From a virus, in IMG/VR virus record IMGVR_UViG_3300031524_000051, positions 1 through 32,387 of that record: a DNA stretch of 32,387 bases. The stretch is one strand, 5' to 3'. The position numbers and the translations under genes are program-made. The notes beneath the pieces were generated by a model that was not told the origin of the DNA, ran no database searches, and saw nothing but the letters and a program-made list of their open reading frames with translations. Shown in pieces: positions 12,921 to 19,930 of this stretch (its first letter is position 1; each line of letters opens with the position of its first letter).

Positions 12921-13244
12921 ATGGAAACGAATCGCAGAAGGTTCATCACATCCACGGCTGCAGCAGCGTTGGCGCTGGCGGTCATGCCGCGTGCATTCGG
13001 TTACTCGAAAGCTGGAGAAGAGTATCGCGCGGTCTACATTTTGCGAGAGAACGCGTGGGCGAGGGCCGACTTTGAGGAGTTGCGCAAAGGCGACTGGTTT
13101 CTGTTGTGGGATATGCCGACAGGGATTGAAACGGGTGAGGCGATTTACGAGGCCACTTCTGAGATAACACCGGGGCGCGTGGACGGAATTGAAGCCAAGA
13201 CGGTGAAGGTCTGGCTGGATGGCGCCTGGATCGGAAAAGCCTAG
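12921..13244 (+). CDS. Small exported protein with a twin-arginine signal
   Basis: 107 aa. Residues 5-9 are RRRFI followed by a hydrophobic stretch STAAAALALAVM and AFGYS, a Tat signal peptide with possible cleavage near residue 27. The mature part (about 80 aa) is beta-rich (YRAVYILRENAWARADFEELRKG, DGIEAKTVKVWLDGAWIG) and resembles a small hairpin or DnaK-dependent-type fold only loosely. AGGAG precedes the ATG. A folded, cofactor-bearing or quickly folding product in the periplasm is implied; its role is unknown. Confidence 0.65.
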   Translation: METNRRRFITSTAAAALALAVMPRAFGYSKAGEEYRAVYILRENAWARADFEELRKGDWFLLWDMPTGIETGEAIYEATSEITPGRVDGIEAKTVKVWLDGAWIGKA

Positions 13245-13795
13245 TCGCGCTGCGGCCAAACCGAAGCATAGGCGCTGAGCGGGACGACTGGATCGAGCGG
13301 CTCAAGCTCGGCAAACATGTCCGGCTTCTCGACGCCGGCGACTTCATCGTAGGTCGAAAGCGAAGCCAAAGGGAGAAAGAACTGTTTTGCGATCGCGGTG
13401 GGAACGCCGGAGCAGGTGAGCACCATCGCGCGGCGCGTGTAAGTCAGCAAATACCACGCCTGCATCCAATCGCCCTGCAGGCTGAGATCAATCTCAGAGA
13501 GAAGACGTTTGCGCTCGGCGATCGGGTCAAGGTCGAGCCAGTGACATGCGCATTCAAAGCTGCGCTCCCACTCATCCTTATCGCTCTGCAGCGGTCGCAG
13601 ATCGGAGATCCACCAACGGGCCAGGATGGCGAGGTCGGTGGGTAGACCACCGCTTGTCTTCATCGCTTCATCAACAGCTTGATCCAACACCCGACGCCAA
13701 AACAGCAACGGTGGATCGGAACGCATGCGACGAACAAGTTGCGGCTGGCGCATGTAATGACGCTTGCTTTTGACTGTGGAGAGGGTGAGTGCCAT
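13241..13795 (-). CDS. Leftward 184-aa protein of a phage/host uncharacterised family
   Basis: Converges on the Tat-signal gene with a 4-nt overlap of stops. The core (TDLAILARWWISDLRPLQSD, WERSFECACHWLDLDPIAERKRLL) resembles an uncharacterised family seen in phages and Acidobacteria, in which a Trp-rich helix is followed by an LDLD(P)xxxRRxLL motif. No catalytic site is visible. There is no ribosome binding site before the ATG at 13795; a second start at 13753 is possible. A 12-bp inverted repeat TTGCGTCCGCAA (13800-13811) lies directly upstream and may be an operator. Confidence 0.6.
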   Translation of the reverse strand: MALTLSTVKSKRHYMRQPQLVRRMRSDPPLLFWRRVLDQAVDEAMKTSGGLPTDLAILARWWISDLRPLQSDKDEWERSFECACHWLDLDPIAERKRLLSEIDLSLQGDWMQAWYLLTYTRRAMVLTCSGVPTAIAKQFFLPLASLSTYDEVAGVEKPDMFAELEPLDPVVPLSAYASVWPQRD

Positions 13796-14187
13796 CAGAT
13801 TGCGTCCGCAACGTGCGGGGGGAAGGTGCGCATGAGTACCGAGCTTAGGGCTGAGAATCGCCGGCGTCTGTCAGGCTGCTCACTGTGCGGCTTCGCACTT
13901 AGGAGGTGGTGGCGCATGACCCTAGACGTACGCGCCAGGCCAATGGAATTGAAACTCCACTTCTGGGTGAGGACGAACACCGCACAGTTGACGGGATCGA
14001 GCAGCGCACGGCATAACCTACACGGCGCGAGTCTCGGCGCCAAGCCAGCAGCTCTGTATGCAAGGAAGGGCCTCAGTACCCCGCAACCTCAACGGGTCCT
14101 TCCCAGACATCGCTCGCTGCGGGTGACGCGCTACCGCGAGCCCGGCCTAGCACCATTTTTATTTTTTTTAGTTTTCCGTTTCCGCCG
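13796..14187. other. Gap between the leftward gene and packaging genes
   Basis: About 390 bp without a supported gene. It holds the TTGCG/CGCAA inverted repeat at 13800-13811, an AGGAGGTGG at 13904-13912 without a convincing gene behind it, a 9-bp stem (14064-14072 with 14095-14103, one G-T pair) without a T-run, and a T-rich stretch at 14156-14176 just before terS. A late promoter is expected here because terS starts a long operon, but none matches the TTGACC form. Possible regulatory RNA or promoter region. Confidence 0.5.
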
Positions 14188-14790
14188 ATGCCGAAGATCA
14201 AACAGCCCGCGAAGCACGATGCCCTGGCGATCGACGACGTTGCGGCCCTCCTTTTTGTCACCGACCGCACCATTCGCAACTGGCTCAAAGAGCGTGACAT
14301 GCCCTCTGTCGCCGACGAGCGCGGGCGGCGCTTCATCTGGTCGGACGTGCTGCCCTGGTACGTGAAAATGAGGGCCGACGATGACGGAAATGCACGGAAG
14401 CGAGCCGTCTCCTGGCCGCCCACAGCACCGGTCGGTGAGCCGACAGGTCCTGATGCCGGTTGGTCGGAGCTGCAGAAGCTCCAGGAGCGCAAGAATGAGC
14501 TACGCGAGGCTGGCGCCGAGGCGGTCCTGCGCAATGCGATCGCGTCGGCGGATCTCCGCGAGCTCGAGCTGGCGGAGCGCCGCGGCCAGGTAGTCGCCGT
14601 CGACGACGTCGCCCGCACCATGCAGGACACCGCAAAAAACCTTCAGACCAAGATCCTCGGCTGGCCCACGCTGATGATCGGCCGTGTCTTCGGGCTCCGC
14701 GATCGCAACCAGCTCTTCGGCGTACTGACCAGCTCCGCGCGCGACCTCTGCGCCGACCTGGCCAGCGGGAGTAAGGCGCCCGATGCCTAG
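14188..14790 (+). CDS. Terminase small subunit (Nu1-like)
   Basis: 200 aa. The N-terminal MerR-like winged helix (ALAIDDVAALLFVTDRTIRNWLKERDMP, GRRFIWSDVLPWYV) is typical of Nu1-type small subunits and binds cos/pac DNA. A Pro-rich linker follows at about 75-90, then a helical coiled oligomerisation region (ELQKLQERKNELREAG onward). The next gene overlaps its end by 8 nt. The paired TerL is of the lambda gpA type, consistent with cos-type packaging. No ribosome binding site precedes the ATG. Confidence 0.8.
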   Translation: MPKIKQPAKHDALAIDDVAALLFVTDRTIRNWLKERDMPSVADERGRRFIWSDVLPWYVKMRADDDGNARKRAVSWPPTAPVGEPTGPDAGWSELQKLQERKNELREAGAEAVLRNAIASADLRELELAERRGQVVAVDDVARTMQDTAKNLQTKILGWPTLMIGRVFGLRDRNQLFGVLTSSARDLCADLASGSKAPDA

Positions 14791-16819
14791 CTTCCAGTCC
14801 AGCGCCGATTCACTCGCTGCCCTGCAGCGCGCCGTCGTTCTCTCTCTCGCGCTCCTGACCCCGCCGGCGGAGCTCACCGTCTCCGAGTGGGCAGACCTCA
14901 ATGCGCGCCTCCCGCCCGAGGGCGCCTCCGAGCCTGGCCAGTGGTCCACCGACCGCGCACCCTACCAGCGCGGCATGATGGACGTCGCCAACGAGCCCGG
15001 CATTGAAACCGCGGTTTACATGATCGCCGCGCAGTGCGGCAAGACCGCCTCGATGCTGAACACGCTCTTTTACTTCGTTTCGCACGCGCCCAGCCCGATC
15101 CTCTGGGTGATGCCGACCAAAACCCTCGCCGAGGATCTCTCGAAAGAGCGCATCGACACCGCGATCCGCGACACGCCGGCCCTCGCACCGCTCTTCGGCA
15201 AGAGTAAAACCCGGTCCAGCGGCGCCACCATTCTCAAAAAGAAGTTCCCCGGCGGCTTCATGGCCCTGGCGGGAGCCAACGCACCCAGCACCCTGGCCAG
15301 CCGGCCGGCGCGGGTGCTGATCTGCGACGAGGTTGACGACTTCCCGGCCAGCTCCGGGACCAAGGGCGACCCCATCACCATCGCCGACGCGAGAACCACG
15401 AACTTCTGGAATCGTTTCAAGGTCTATGCCTCCACGCCCAGCATCAAGGGCGCCAGCCGCATCGAGAAGCTGCTCGCCAACTCCGACATGCGCGTCTACA
15501 TGGTCGCCTGCCCTCACTGCCACACCTACCAGGAGCTGGTGTGGGAGTCGCTGAAGTGGCCTGGCCCCAACAGCAACAGCGGCGCGACCAGGCATGAGCC
15601 GAGCCGGTGTTACTACGTGTGCGTCCAGGGCTGCGAGATCCTCGAGGCCGATAAGCCGGACATGCTGCGCGACCGCGACGTCGAGTTTCCCGCGTACTGG
15701 CACAAGACCAACCCGGGTGGCGGCGACGGCCACACCGCTGGCTTTACGCTCAGCGTTCTCTACTCGCCCTGGAAGACGTGGGAGTCGCTGATCGGCGACT
15801 GGCTGAAGGCGTACAAAAATCCGCAACAGCGCAAGGCCTTCATCAACACCCGGCTGGCGCGCACCTATGAGGCCTTCGGCGAGACCGTCGACGACACGGC
15901 CCTGATGAAGCGCCGCGGCATCTACGAGGCCGAAGTACCGGCCGGCGCCCTGGTCCTGACCCTCGGCGTCGACGTCCAGGCCGATCGCATCGAGGCGGAG
16001 CTGGTTGGCTGGGGCGCGGATGGCCAGTCCTGGTCCATCGACTACTTCATTCTTCGCGGCAACCCGGCGATGGCCGAGGCCTGGCTGCCGGTCGACGAGC
16101 TGCTCCAGCGCACCTGGCTGCACGCCTCGGGCGCGCGCCTGCGCATCGCGTGCGCCTTCATCGATTCTGGGTATCACACCGCCCAGGTCTATAAGTTCTG
16201 CCGTCCGCGCCAGGTGCGCCGCGTCTTCGCTTCCAAGGGCATGGCTGGCCCGGCGGTCCCGCTCACCCGGCCCAGGGCACAGCGCGCCCACAAATCGCGG
16301 GTGGAGCTGCGCATCGTCGGCATCGACACGGCCAAGGAGGCGCTCTACGCCAATCTGAAGGTCGAGGAGATCGGGCCGAGCTACTGCCACTTTCCTTCGG
16401 CGTACAAAAACGAGCAGGGCACCGTCGTCCCGCGCAACACCTACGACCGCGATTACTTCGCGCAGCTCACGGCCGAGAAGCTGGTCAGCGAAATGGACGG
16501 CATGACGCCGGTCCGCAAGTGGGTCAAAAAGCAGGAGCGCAATGAGGCCCTCGACTGCCGCGTCTACGCGATGGCCGCGCTCGACGATCTCAATATCCGC
16601 GATTGGACCAAGCTGGCGGCGAACCTGCAGCAGATGGCTGCACATTTCAAACAGACGCCGCCGGCCGGAGATCCGCGGAGCGTGCCTGACGCCCCTCCCG
16701 AAGCGATCACGCAAACCCCGGAGATCTCCGCCGGCGACATCCCCATCCTGACAGGCGCAAAGAAGAAGGGCGCCAGGCTCGCCGCGAAGACGAGCTGGGC
16801 CGGGGAGTGGGACCGTTAG
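14783..16819 (+). CDS. Terminase large subunit (lambda gpA family)
   Basis: 678 aa, a usual length for this family. The opening (WADLNARLPPEGASEPGQWSTDR) is characteristic of gpA. The ATPase carries a modified Walker A IAAQCGKTA (residues 81-89) and Walker B VLICDE (178-183). A CPHCH zinc motif follows in the middle. The C-terminal nuclease has LGVDVQADRIEAELVGWG and FIDSGYHT as metal-binding segments. It cuts and packages concatemers into proheads with the Nu1-like subunit and portal. Confidence 0.92.
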   Translation: MPSFQSSADSLAALQRAVVLSLALLTPPAELTVSEWADLNARLPPEGASEPGQWSTDRAPYQRGMMDVANEPGIETAVYMIAAQCGKTASMLNTLFYFVSHAPSPILWVMPTKTLAEDLSKERIDTAIRDTPALAPLFGKSKTRSSGATILKKKFPGGFMALAGANAPSTLASRPARVLICDEVDDFPASSGTKGDPITIADARTTNFWNRFKVYASTPSIKGASRIEKLLANSDMRVYMVACPHCHTYQELVWESLKWPGPNSNSGATRHEPSRCYYVCVQGCEILEADKPDMLRDRDVEFPAYWHKTNPGGGDGHTAGFTLSVLYSPWKTWESLIGDWLKAYKNPQQRKAFINTRLARTYEAFGETVDDTALMKRRGIYEAEVPAGALVLTLGVDVQADRIEAELVGWGADGQSWSIDYFILRGNPAMAEAWLPVDELLQRTWLHASGARLRIACAFIDSGYHTAQVYKFCRPRQVRRVFASKGMAGPAVPLTRPRAQRAHKSRVELRIVGIDTAKEALYANLKVEEIGPSYCHFPSAYKNEQGTVVPRNTYDRDYFAQLTAEKLVSEMDGMTPVRKWVKKQERNEALDCRVYAMAALDDLNIRDWTKLAANLQQMAAHFKQTPPAGDPRSVPDAPPEAITQTPEISAGDIPILTGAKKKGARLAAKTSWAGEWDR

Positions 16820-16837
16820 CCGGGTGGCCCCCGGCCG

Positions 16838-17149
16838 CTAGGCTTCAACTTGGCTGCGCGCGCCCGTCTCGGCCCGGATCGGCGCCTCGGTCGGAGTCAG
16901 CGTGCAGGCAAAGTATCCACGCTTGGCCAGCTCCGTCCACTGTTCCGGACTGGTGATGGTGAGCTGGAGGATCCCGATCGGCTTGGCGGTCGAGGCGTGG
17001 CTGGTGCCGGGTTCGGTCGCCGTCATCTTGACCAGCGACAGGTTGCGGTCCCACTCGGCAGTGGTGAGGTCGGTGACCAGGAAATTGCAGTTGACCTGGC
17101 CTGCGATGGGGGCGTTGCGGTGGTTCTGGCTTGCCTGGGTGCCTTCCAT
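16838..17149 (-). CDS. Small leftward protein within the head operon
   Basis: 103 aa from the ATG at 17149, which has AAGGGAG 9 nt upstream; a longer frame from 17257 adds a very basic tail across the predicted promoter. The core (QVNCNFLVTDLTTAEWDRNLSLVKMTAT, GILQLTITSPEQWTELAKRGYFACTLTPTE) resembles small phage proteins with a strand-rich fold ending in YFxxDFTP-type strands, usually found among structural genes. Here it runs against terL and the gpW-like gene. It may be a moron or a rearranged structural accessory. Function unknown. Confidence 0.6.
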   Translation of the reverse strand: MEGTQASQNHRNAPIAGQVNCNFLVTDLTTAEWDRNLSLVKMTATEPGTSHASTAKPIGILQLTITSPEQWTELAKRGYFACTLTPTEAPIRAETGARSQVEA

Positions 17150-17226
17150 GGTTGTATCTCCCTTGCGCGCAATCCTACGCCGTTTTCTTCGGTTTTTGCC
17201 GATCTTCATGCCTAAATCGCCCATCT

Positions 17227-17256
17227 TTGACCGTTTTTCACGGTTGCATTTACACA
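17227..17256 (+). promoter_or_regulatory. Predicted promoter of the gpW-like/portal operon
   Basis: TTGACC (17227-17232), GTTTTTC spacer of 18 bp, TACACA (17251-17256). Seven bases separate the -10 from the ATG at 17264, giving a leaderless or nearly leaderless transcript. It closely matches 19891-19920, including GTTTT after the -35, a CGG and a TTGC in the spacer. Confidence 0.55.
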
Positions 17257-17263
17257 CTCAGGC

Positions 17264-17881
17264 ATGTCGATCGGGGACTTTCCTTACAACATCGAGTTCG
17301 TGGACGCCCCCAAAGAGCCCGAGCCGCACAACCTCATCGCCGGCGATACGCTGGCCTGGTCGCGCAGCTTTGAGGCCTATCCCGCCACCGCGGGCTGGGT
17401 GCTCGCCTACGTGCTCAACTCACCCACCGGCCGCATCGTCGTCAACTCCGCGGACATCACCGCGACCGGCGATCAGTTCAATATCGCGGTGCCGTCGGCC
17501 GAGACCAAGCTCTGGGCGCCCGGCGCCTATCAGTGGACCGCCGTGGTCGCGCTCGCCGCTTCCGGCCCGGTACCGGCGCAGCGCTTCACCGTTGCCCTCG
17601 GCCGCGTCGTCATCGCCATCGACCTGCTGGATGCGACAGCGCCGCAGGATACCCGCTCCAACGCCGAGAAGGCGCTGGACAACATCCACCTGATGCTGGC
17701 CGGCCGCGGCGGCGACGGCGTGCAGGAGTACACCATCAACGGCCGCATGTTGCGCCGCTACTCCATCACCGAGCTGCTGCAGCTCCGCTCCGTCTACACC
17801 TCCATCGTCAAGATCGAAAGGATCAACCGCGGCGAGTACATGCTGCCCACCACGGTTGCGGTGCATTTCCGTGGCGAGTAG
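17264..17881 (+). CDS. gpW-like head-tail connector with N-terminal beta domain
   Basis: 205 aa. Residues 1-115 look like an Ig-like beta domain (GDTLAWSRSFEAYPATAGWVLAYVL, TRIVV-like strands). The C-terminal part from about 125 (DTRSNAEKALDNIHLMLAGRG, YTINGRMLRRYSITELLQLRSVY) has the gpW pattern: helix, short strands, helix. Lambda gpW is a 68-residue connector protein; here it is fused to a larger N-terminal domain. It lies directly before the portal. No ribosome binding site, and the start lies 7 nt after the predicted -10. Confidence 0.65.
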   Translation: MSIGDFPYNIEFVDAPKEPEPHNLIAGDTLAWSRSFEAYPATAGWVLAYVLNSPTGRIVVNSADITATGDQFNIAVPSAETKLWAPGAYQWTAVVALAASGPVPAQRFTVALGRVVIAIDLLDATAPQDTRSNAEKALDNIHLMLAGRGGDGVQEYTINGRMLRRYSITELLQLRSVYTSIVKIERINRGEYMLPTTVAVHFRGE

Positions 17882-17920
17882 GTGCGCTTCGCACCGTTCT
17901 CGAAGGCTTTGCGTGAAAAC
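17882..17920 (+). repeat. Dispersed CTTCG element, copy 4
   Basis: GTGCGCTTCGCACCGTTCT, then CGAAGGCTTTGCGTGAAAAC, starting right after the gpW-like stop and ending 2 nt before the portal ATG. A short form of the element. Confidence 0.7.
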
Positions 17921-17922
17921 CT

Positions 17923-19497
17923 ATGAATGAGATTTTTAGCCTCGACCTTTCCGAAGCCAAGCTGGCCGTCATGGACTCGCGCGCTACCACCCAGGCCGCA
18001 ACCCTCGCCCGCACCGCGGCAGAGTCCCGCAAGCGCGACCTCAACTTCCGCGCCGGCCGGGTCACCCGCACCACTGAAGACTGGGGCACGTCCAACAGTT
18101 CGGCCGACCTCGATCTCTGGGCCAATTTGTATGGGCTCCGGGGTCGCGCCCGACGCCTCAGCACCAATAATCCCATCATCCGCAAATACCTCCGCATGTG
18201 CCAGAAGAACATCGCCGGCGACAAGGGGATTCAGTTGCAGATGAAGGTGCCCATGAAAAAGGGCAAGAAAATCAACAAAAAGCTGTCGATGGAGATCGAG
18301 GCAGCGTGGAAGCGCTGGACTGCCCGCGAGTTCTGCACCGTCACCGGCAAAATGAGCTTTGCCGAAGCGCAGCGCTTCGCCATCGAGCAGTGGAAGCGCG
18401 ACGGCGAGTGTCTGTGCCGCATGGTCACCTACGACCGCGGCAACCCGTACAACTTCGCGCTGCAGTTCTTCGATCCCGACCAGCTCGACCTCAACTACTT
18501 CATGTATCAGATGCCCAACGGGAACCAGATCCGCATGAGTGTGGAGACCGATGCCTACGGCAAGCCGGTCAACTTCCACCTGTGGAAGCGCCACCCGGCC
18601 GAGTACTCCACCGCGCCGCAGTTCCGCGTCGTGGTGCCCGCCCAGGAGATGGTCCACCTCTTCTTCGCGCAGCGTGTCGGCCAGACCCGCGGTTATCCGG
18701 AGATGGCGCCGTCGATGATCGCGATCCACATGATCGGCAAGTACTCGGAGTCGGAGGCCATCGCCGCGCGCACCGCCGCGGAGAAGCAAGGCTTCTTTGA
18801 GTCCGCCGCCGCCACCGACGAGAGCTACACCGGCCCGCGCGACGAAGAGAACATGCTCAGCATGAAGTCGGAGCCGGGGATGTTGGAGCAGCTCCCCGCC
18901 GGGGTGCAGTTCAAGGCGTGGGACGCCAACCATCCGACCCAGGCCTTTCCGTTCTTTATGAAGTCGCTCACCCGGCTCGCCGGAGCGGGCCTCGACGTCA
19001 GCTATGAGTCGCTGGCCAACGATCGCGAGGGTGTGAACTACTCCAGCATCCGCGCCGGGCTGCTCGATGAGCGCGATACCTGGCGCGTCGAGCAGGATGT
19101 CTTCAAGGCCGGCTTCATGCGGCCCATCTTCGAGGCGTGGCTGCAGAACGCCTGGCTCGCCGGCGAGATCAAGCTCGACGGCCTGCCCAGCGACTACTTT
19201 GAGTTCGCCAGCTTCCATGCGCGAGGCTGGCCGTGGGTGGATCCGCTCAAGGATGCGCAGAGCGCGGTCCTCCAGGTCGAGAACGGATACGAGGCGCAGT
19301 CCGACCAGATGGCTGAGGCGGGCCACGACTTCGAGAGCACCATCGACCGCATCAAGTACGAGCAGGATTACATCCTGGCCTCGGGCGTGAAGCTGGGCAC
19401 CGACACCAAGGGCATCGCCGACACCGCGACCGACACCGAGGCCGATGAAGCCGCGGCCGACAGCGGCGGCAAGAAACCGGAAACAGGAGGCAACTGA
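17923..19497 (+). CDS. Portal protein (lambda gpB family)
   Basis: 524 aa, typical for lambda-type portals. Recognisable segments are GRARRLSTNNPIIRKYLRMC (about 70), the core PEMAPSMIAIHMIGKYSESE, the tunnel/stem region AWDANHPTQAFPFFMKSLTR, YSSIRAGLLDERDTWRVEQ, and the C-terminal WPWVDPLKDAQSA followed by an acidic tail. Twelve copies form the DNA gate at one capsid vertex and dock TerL. The 3' end is coupled to the next small gene (TGATG). Confidence 0.9.
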   Translation: MNEIFSLDLSEAKLAVMDSRATTQAATLARTAAESRKRDLNFRAGRVTRTTEDWGTSNSSADLDLWANLYGLRGRARRLSTNNPIIRKYLRMCQKNIAGDKGIQLQMKVPMKKGKKINKKLSMEIEAAWKRWTAREFCTVTGKMSFAEAQRFAIEQWKRDGECLCRMVTYDRGNPYNFALQFFDPDQLDLNYFMYQMPNGNQIRMSVETDAYGKPVNFHLWKRHPAEYSTAPQFRVVVPAQEMVHLFFAQRVGQTRGYPEMAPSMIAIHMIGKYSESEAIAARTAAEKQGFFESAAATDESYTGPRDEENMLSMKSEPGMLEQLPAGVQFKAWDANHPTQAFPFFMKSLTRLAGAGLDVSYESLANDREGVNYSSIRAGLLDERDTWRVEQDVFKAGFMRPIFEAWLQNAWLAGEIKLDGLPSDYFEFASFHARGWPWVDPLKDAQSAVLQVENGYEAQSDQMAEAGHDFESTIDRIKYEQDYILASGVKLGTDTKGIADTATDTEADEAAADSGGKKPETGGN

Positions 19498-19697
19498 TGG
19501 ACACCGCGCATGCCGATGGCCGCTTTCAAAAGATGGCGTACTTCTACGCAAAAGAAAACTTGCCGGCGAGCGTTGTTGCTCCTGGCTTCCAAAAGTTCAC
19601 CAACATCGGTGGGCGAATCTACCTGGTGAAGGACGGTCGCAATTACCGGTTGGATCGCCTCGTGAAGACCGGGCGCGCCAGACTCGTCGCCGCCTGA
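19497..19697 (+). CDS. 66-aa basic protein between portal and capsid
   Basis: Start overlaps the portal stop (TGATG), with CAGGAGG upstream. Basic and beta-rich (FQKMAYFYAKENLPASVVAPG, GRIYLVKDGRNYRLDRLVK). Its place between portal and protease-capsid genes fits a small head accessory protein. No family is recognised. Confidence 0.6.
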   Translation: MDTAHADGRFQKMAYFYAKENLPASVVAPGFQKFTNIGGRIYLVKDGRNYRLDRLVKTGRARLVAA

Positions 19698-19703
19698 CAA
19701 TTT

Positions 19704-19809
19704 GGTAAGTGGTAAGTCAGTGCAGCGCGCGCCTTTTTTGCTTTTGCTGACCACTTACCACTGATCACTTACCACTTTTACCACTTACCCCTCGCTCTCA
19801 CTCACCACT
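19704..19809. repeat. Palindromic GTAAGTGGTAAGT element, compact copy
   Basis: Left arm GTAAGTGGTAAGTCAG, a middle GTGCAGCGCGCGCC, T6, GCTTTTGCTGAC, then the right arm CCACTTACCACTGATCACTTACCAC and a degraded tail. Left and right arms are reverse complements over a long stretch, so it can fold into a hairpin or act as a mobile palindrome. The middle is almost identical to 24056-24112. The T-run may give it terminator activity. Confidence 0.75.
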
Positions 19810-19890
19810 GCCGTTTTCGCCGTGCTATCCCATCACCGCTTTCGCGGCAGCGCCTTGTAGGGCTTCCTGCGCGTTGATTTTCCCGCACAT

Positions 19891-19920
19891 TTGACCGTTT
19901 TCGCGGATTGCCCCTAAACA
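19891..19920 (+). promoter_or_regulatory. Predicted promoter of the protease-capsid gene
   Basis: TTGACC (19891-19896), 18-bp spacer starting GTTTTCGCGG, TAAACA (19915-19920). Ten bases separate it from the ATG at 19931, without a ribosome binding site. The match to 17227-17256 is the clearest of the promoter family. Confidence 0.6.
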
Positions 19921-19930
19921 TCGTTGCGAC

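Noticed and set aside
13795-14043. Leftward 82-codon frame ending in a TGATG overlap with the 13795 gene
   Set aside because: Only a TTG start without a ribosome binding site, and the protein shows no convincing fold. The overlap could be chance, though a decayed small CxxC protein is possible.
14064-14103. Terminator before terS
   Set aside because: A 9-bp stem exists but no T-run follows; the T-rich stretch begins about 50 bp later without a stem.
13832-14365. Rightward frame with AGGAGGTGG before an ATG at 13917
   Set aside because: It overlaps terS by almost 180 bp and the product looks like random Arg/Ser text.
14810-16714. 634-codon leftward open frame opposite terL
   Set aside because: It is a GC-driven shadow. 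The plus strand shows clear gpA motifs, and the minus product is Arg/Gly/Val-rich without any domain.
17794-19551. 585-codon leftward open frame opposite the portal
   Set aside because: Same shadow effect; the portal motifs are on the plus strand.
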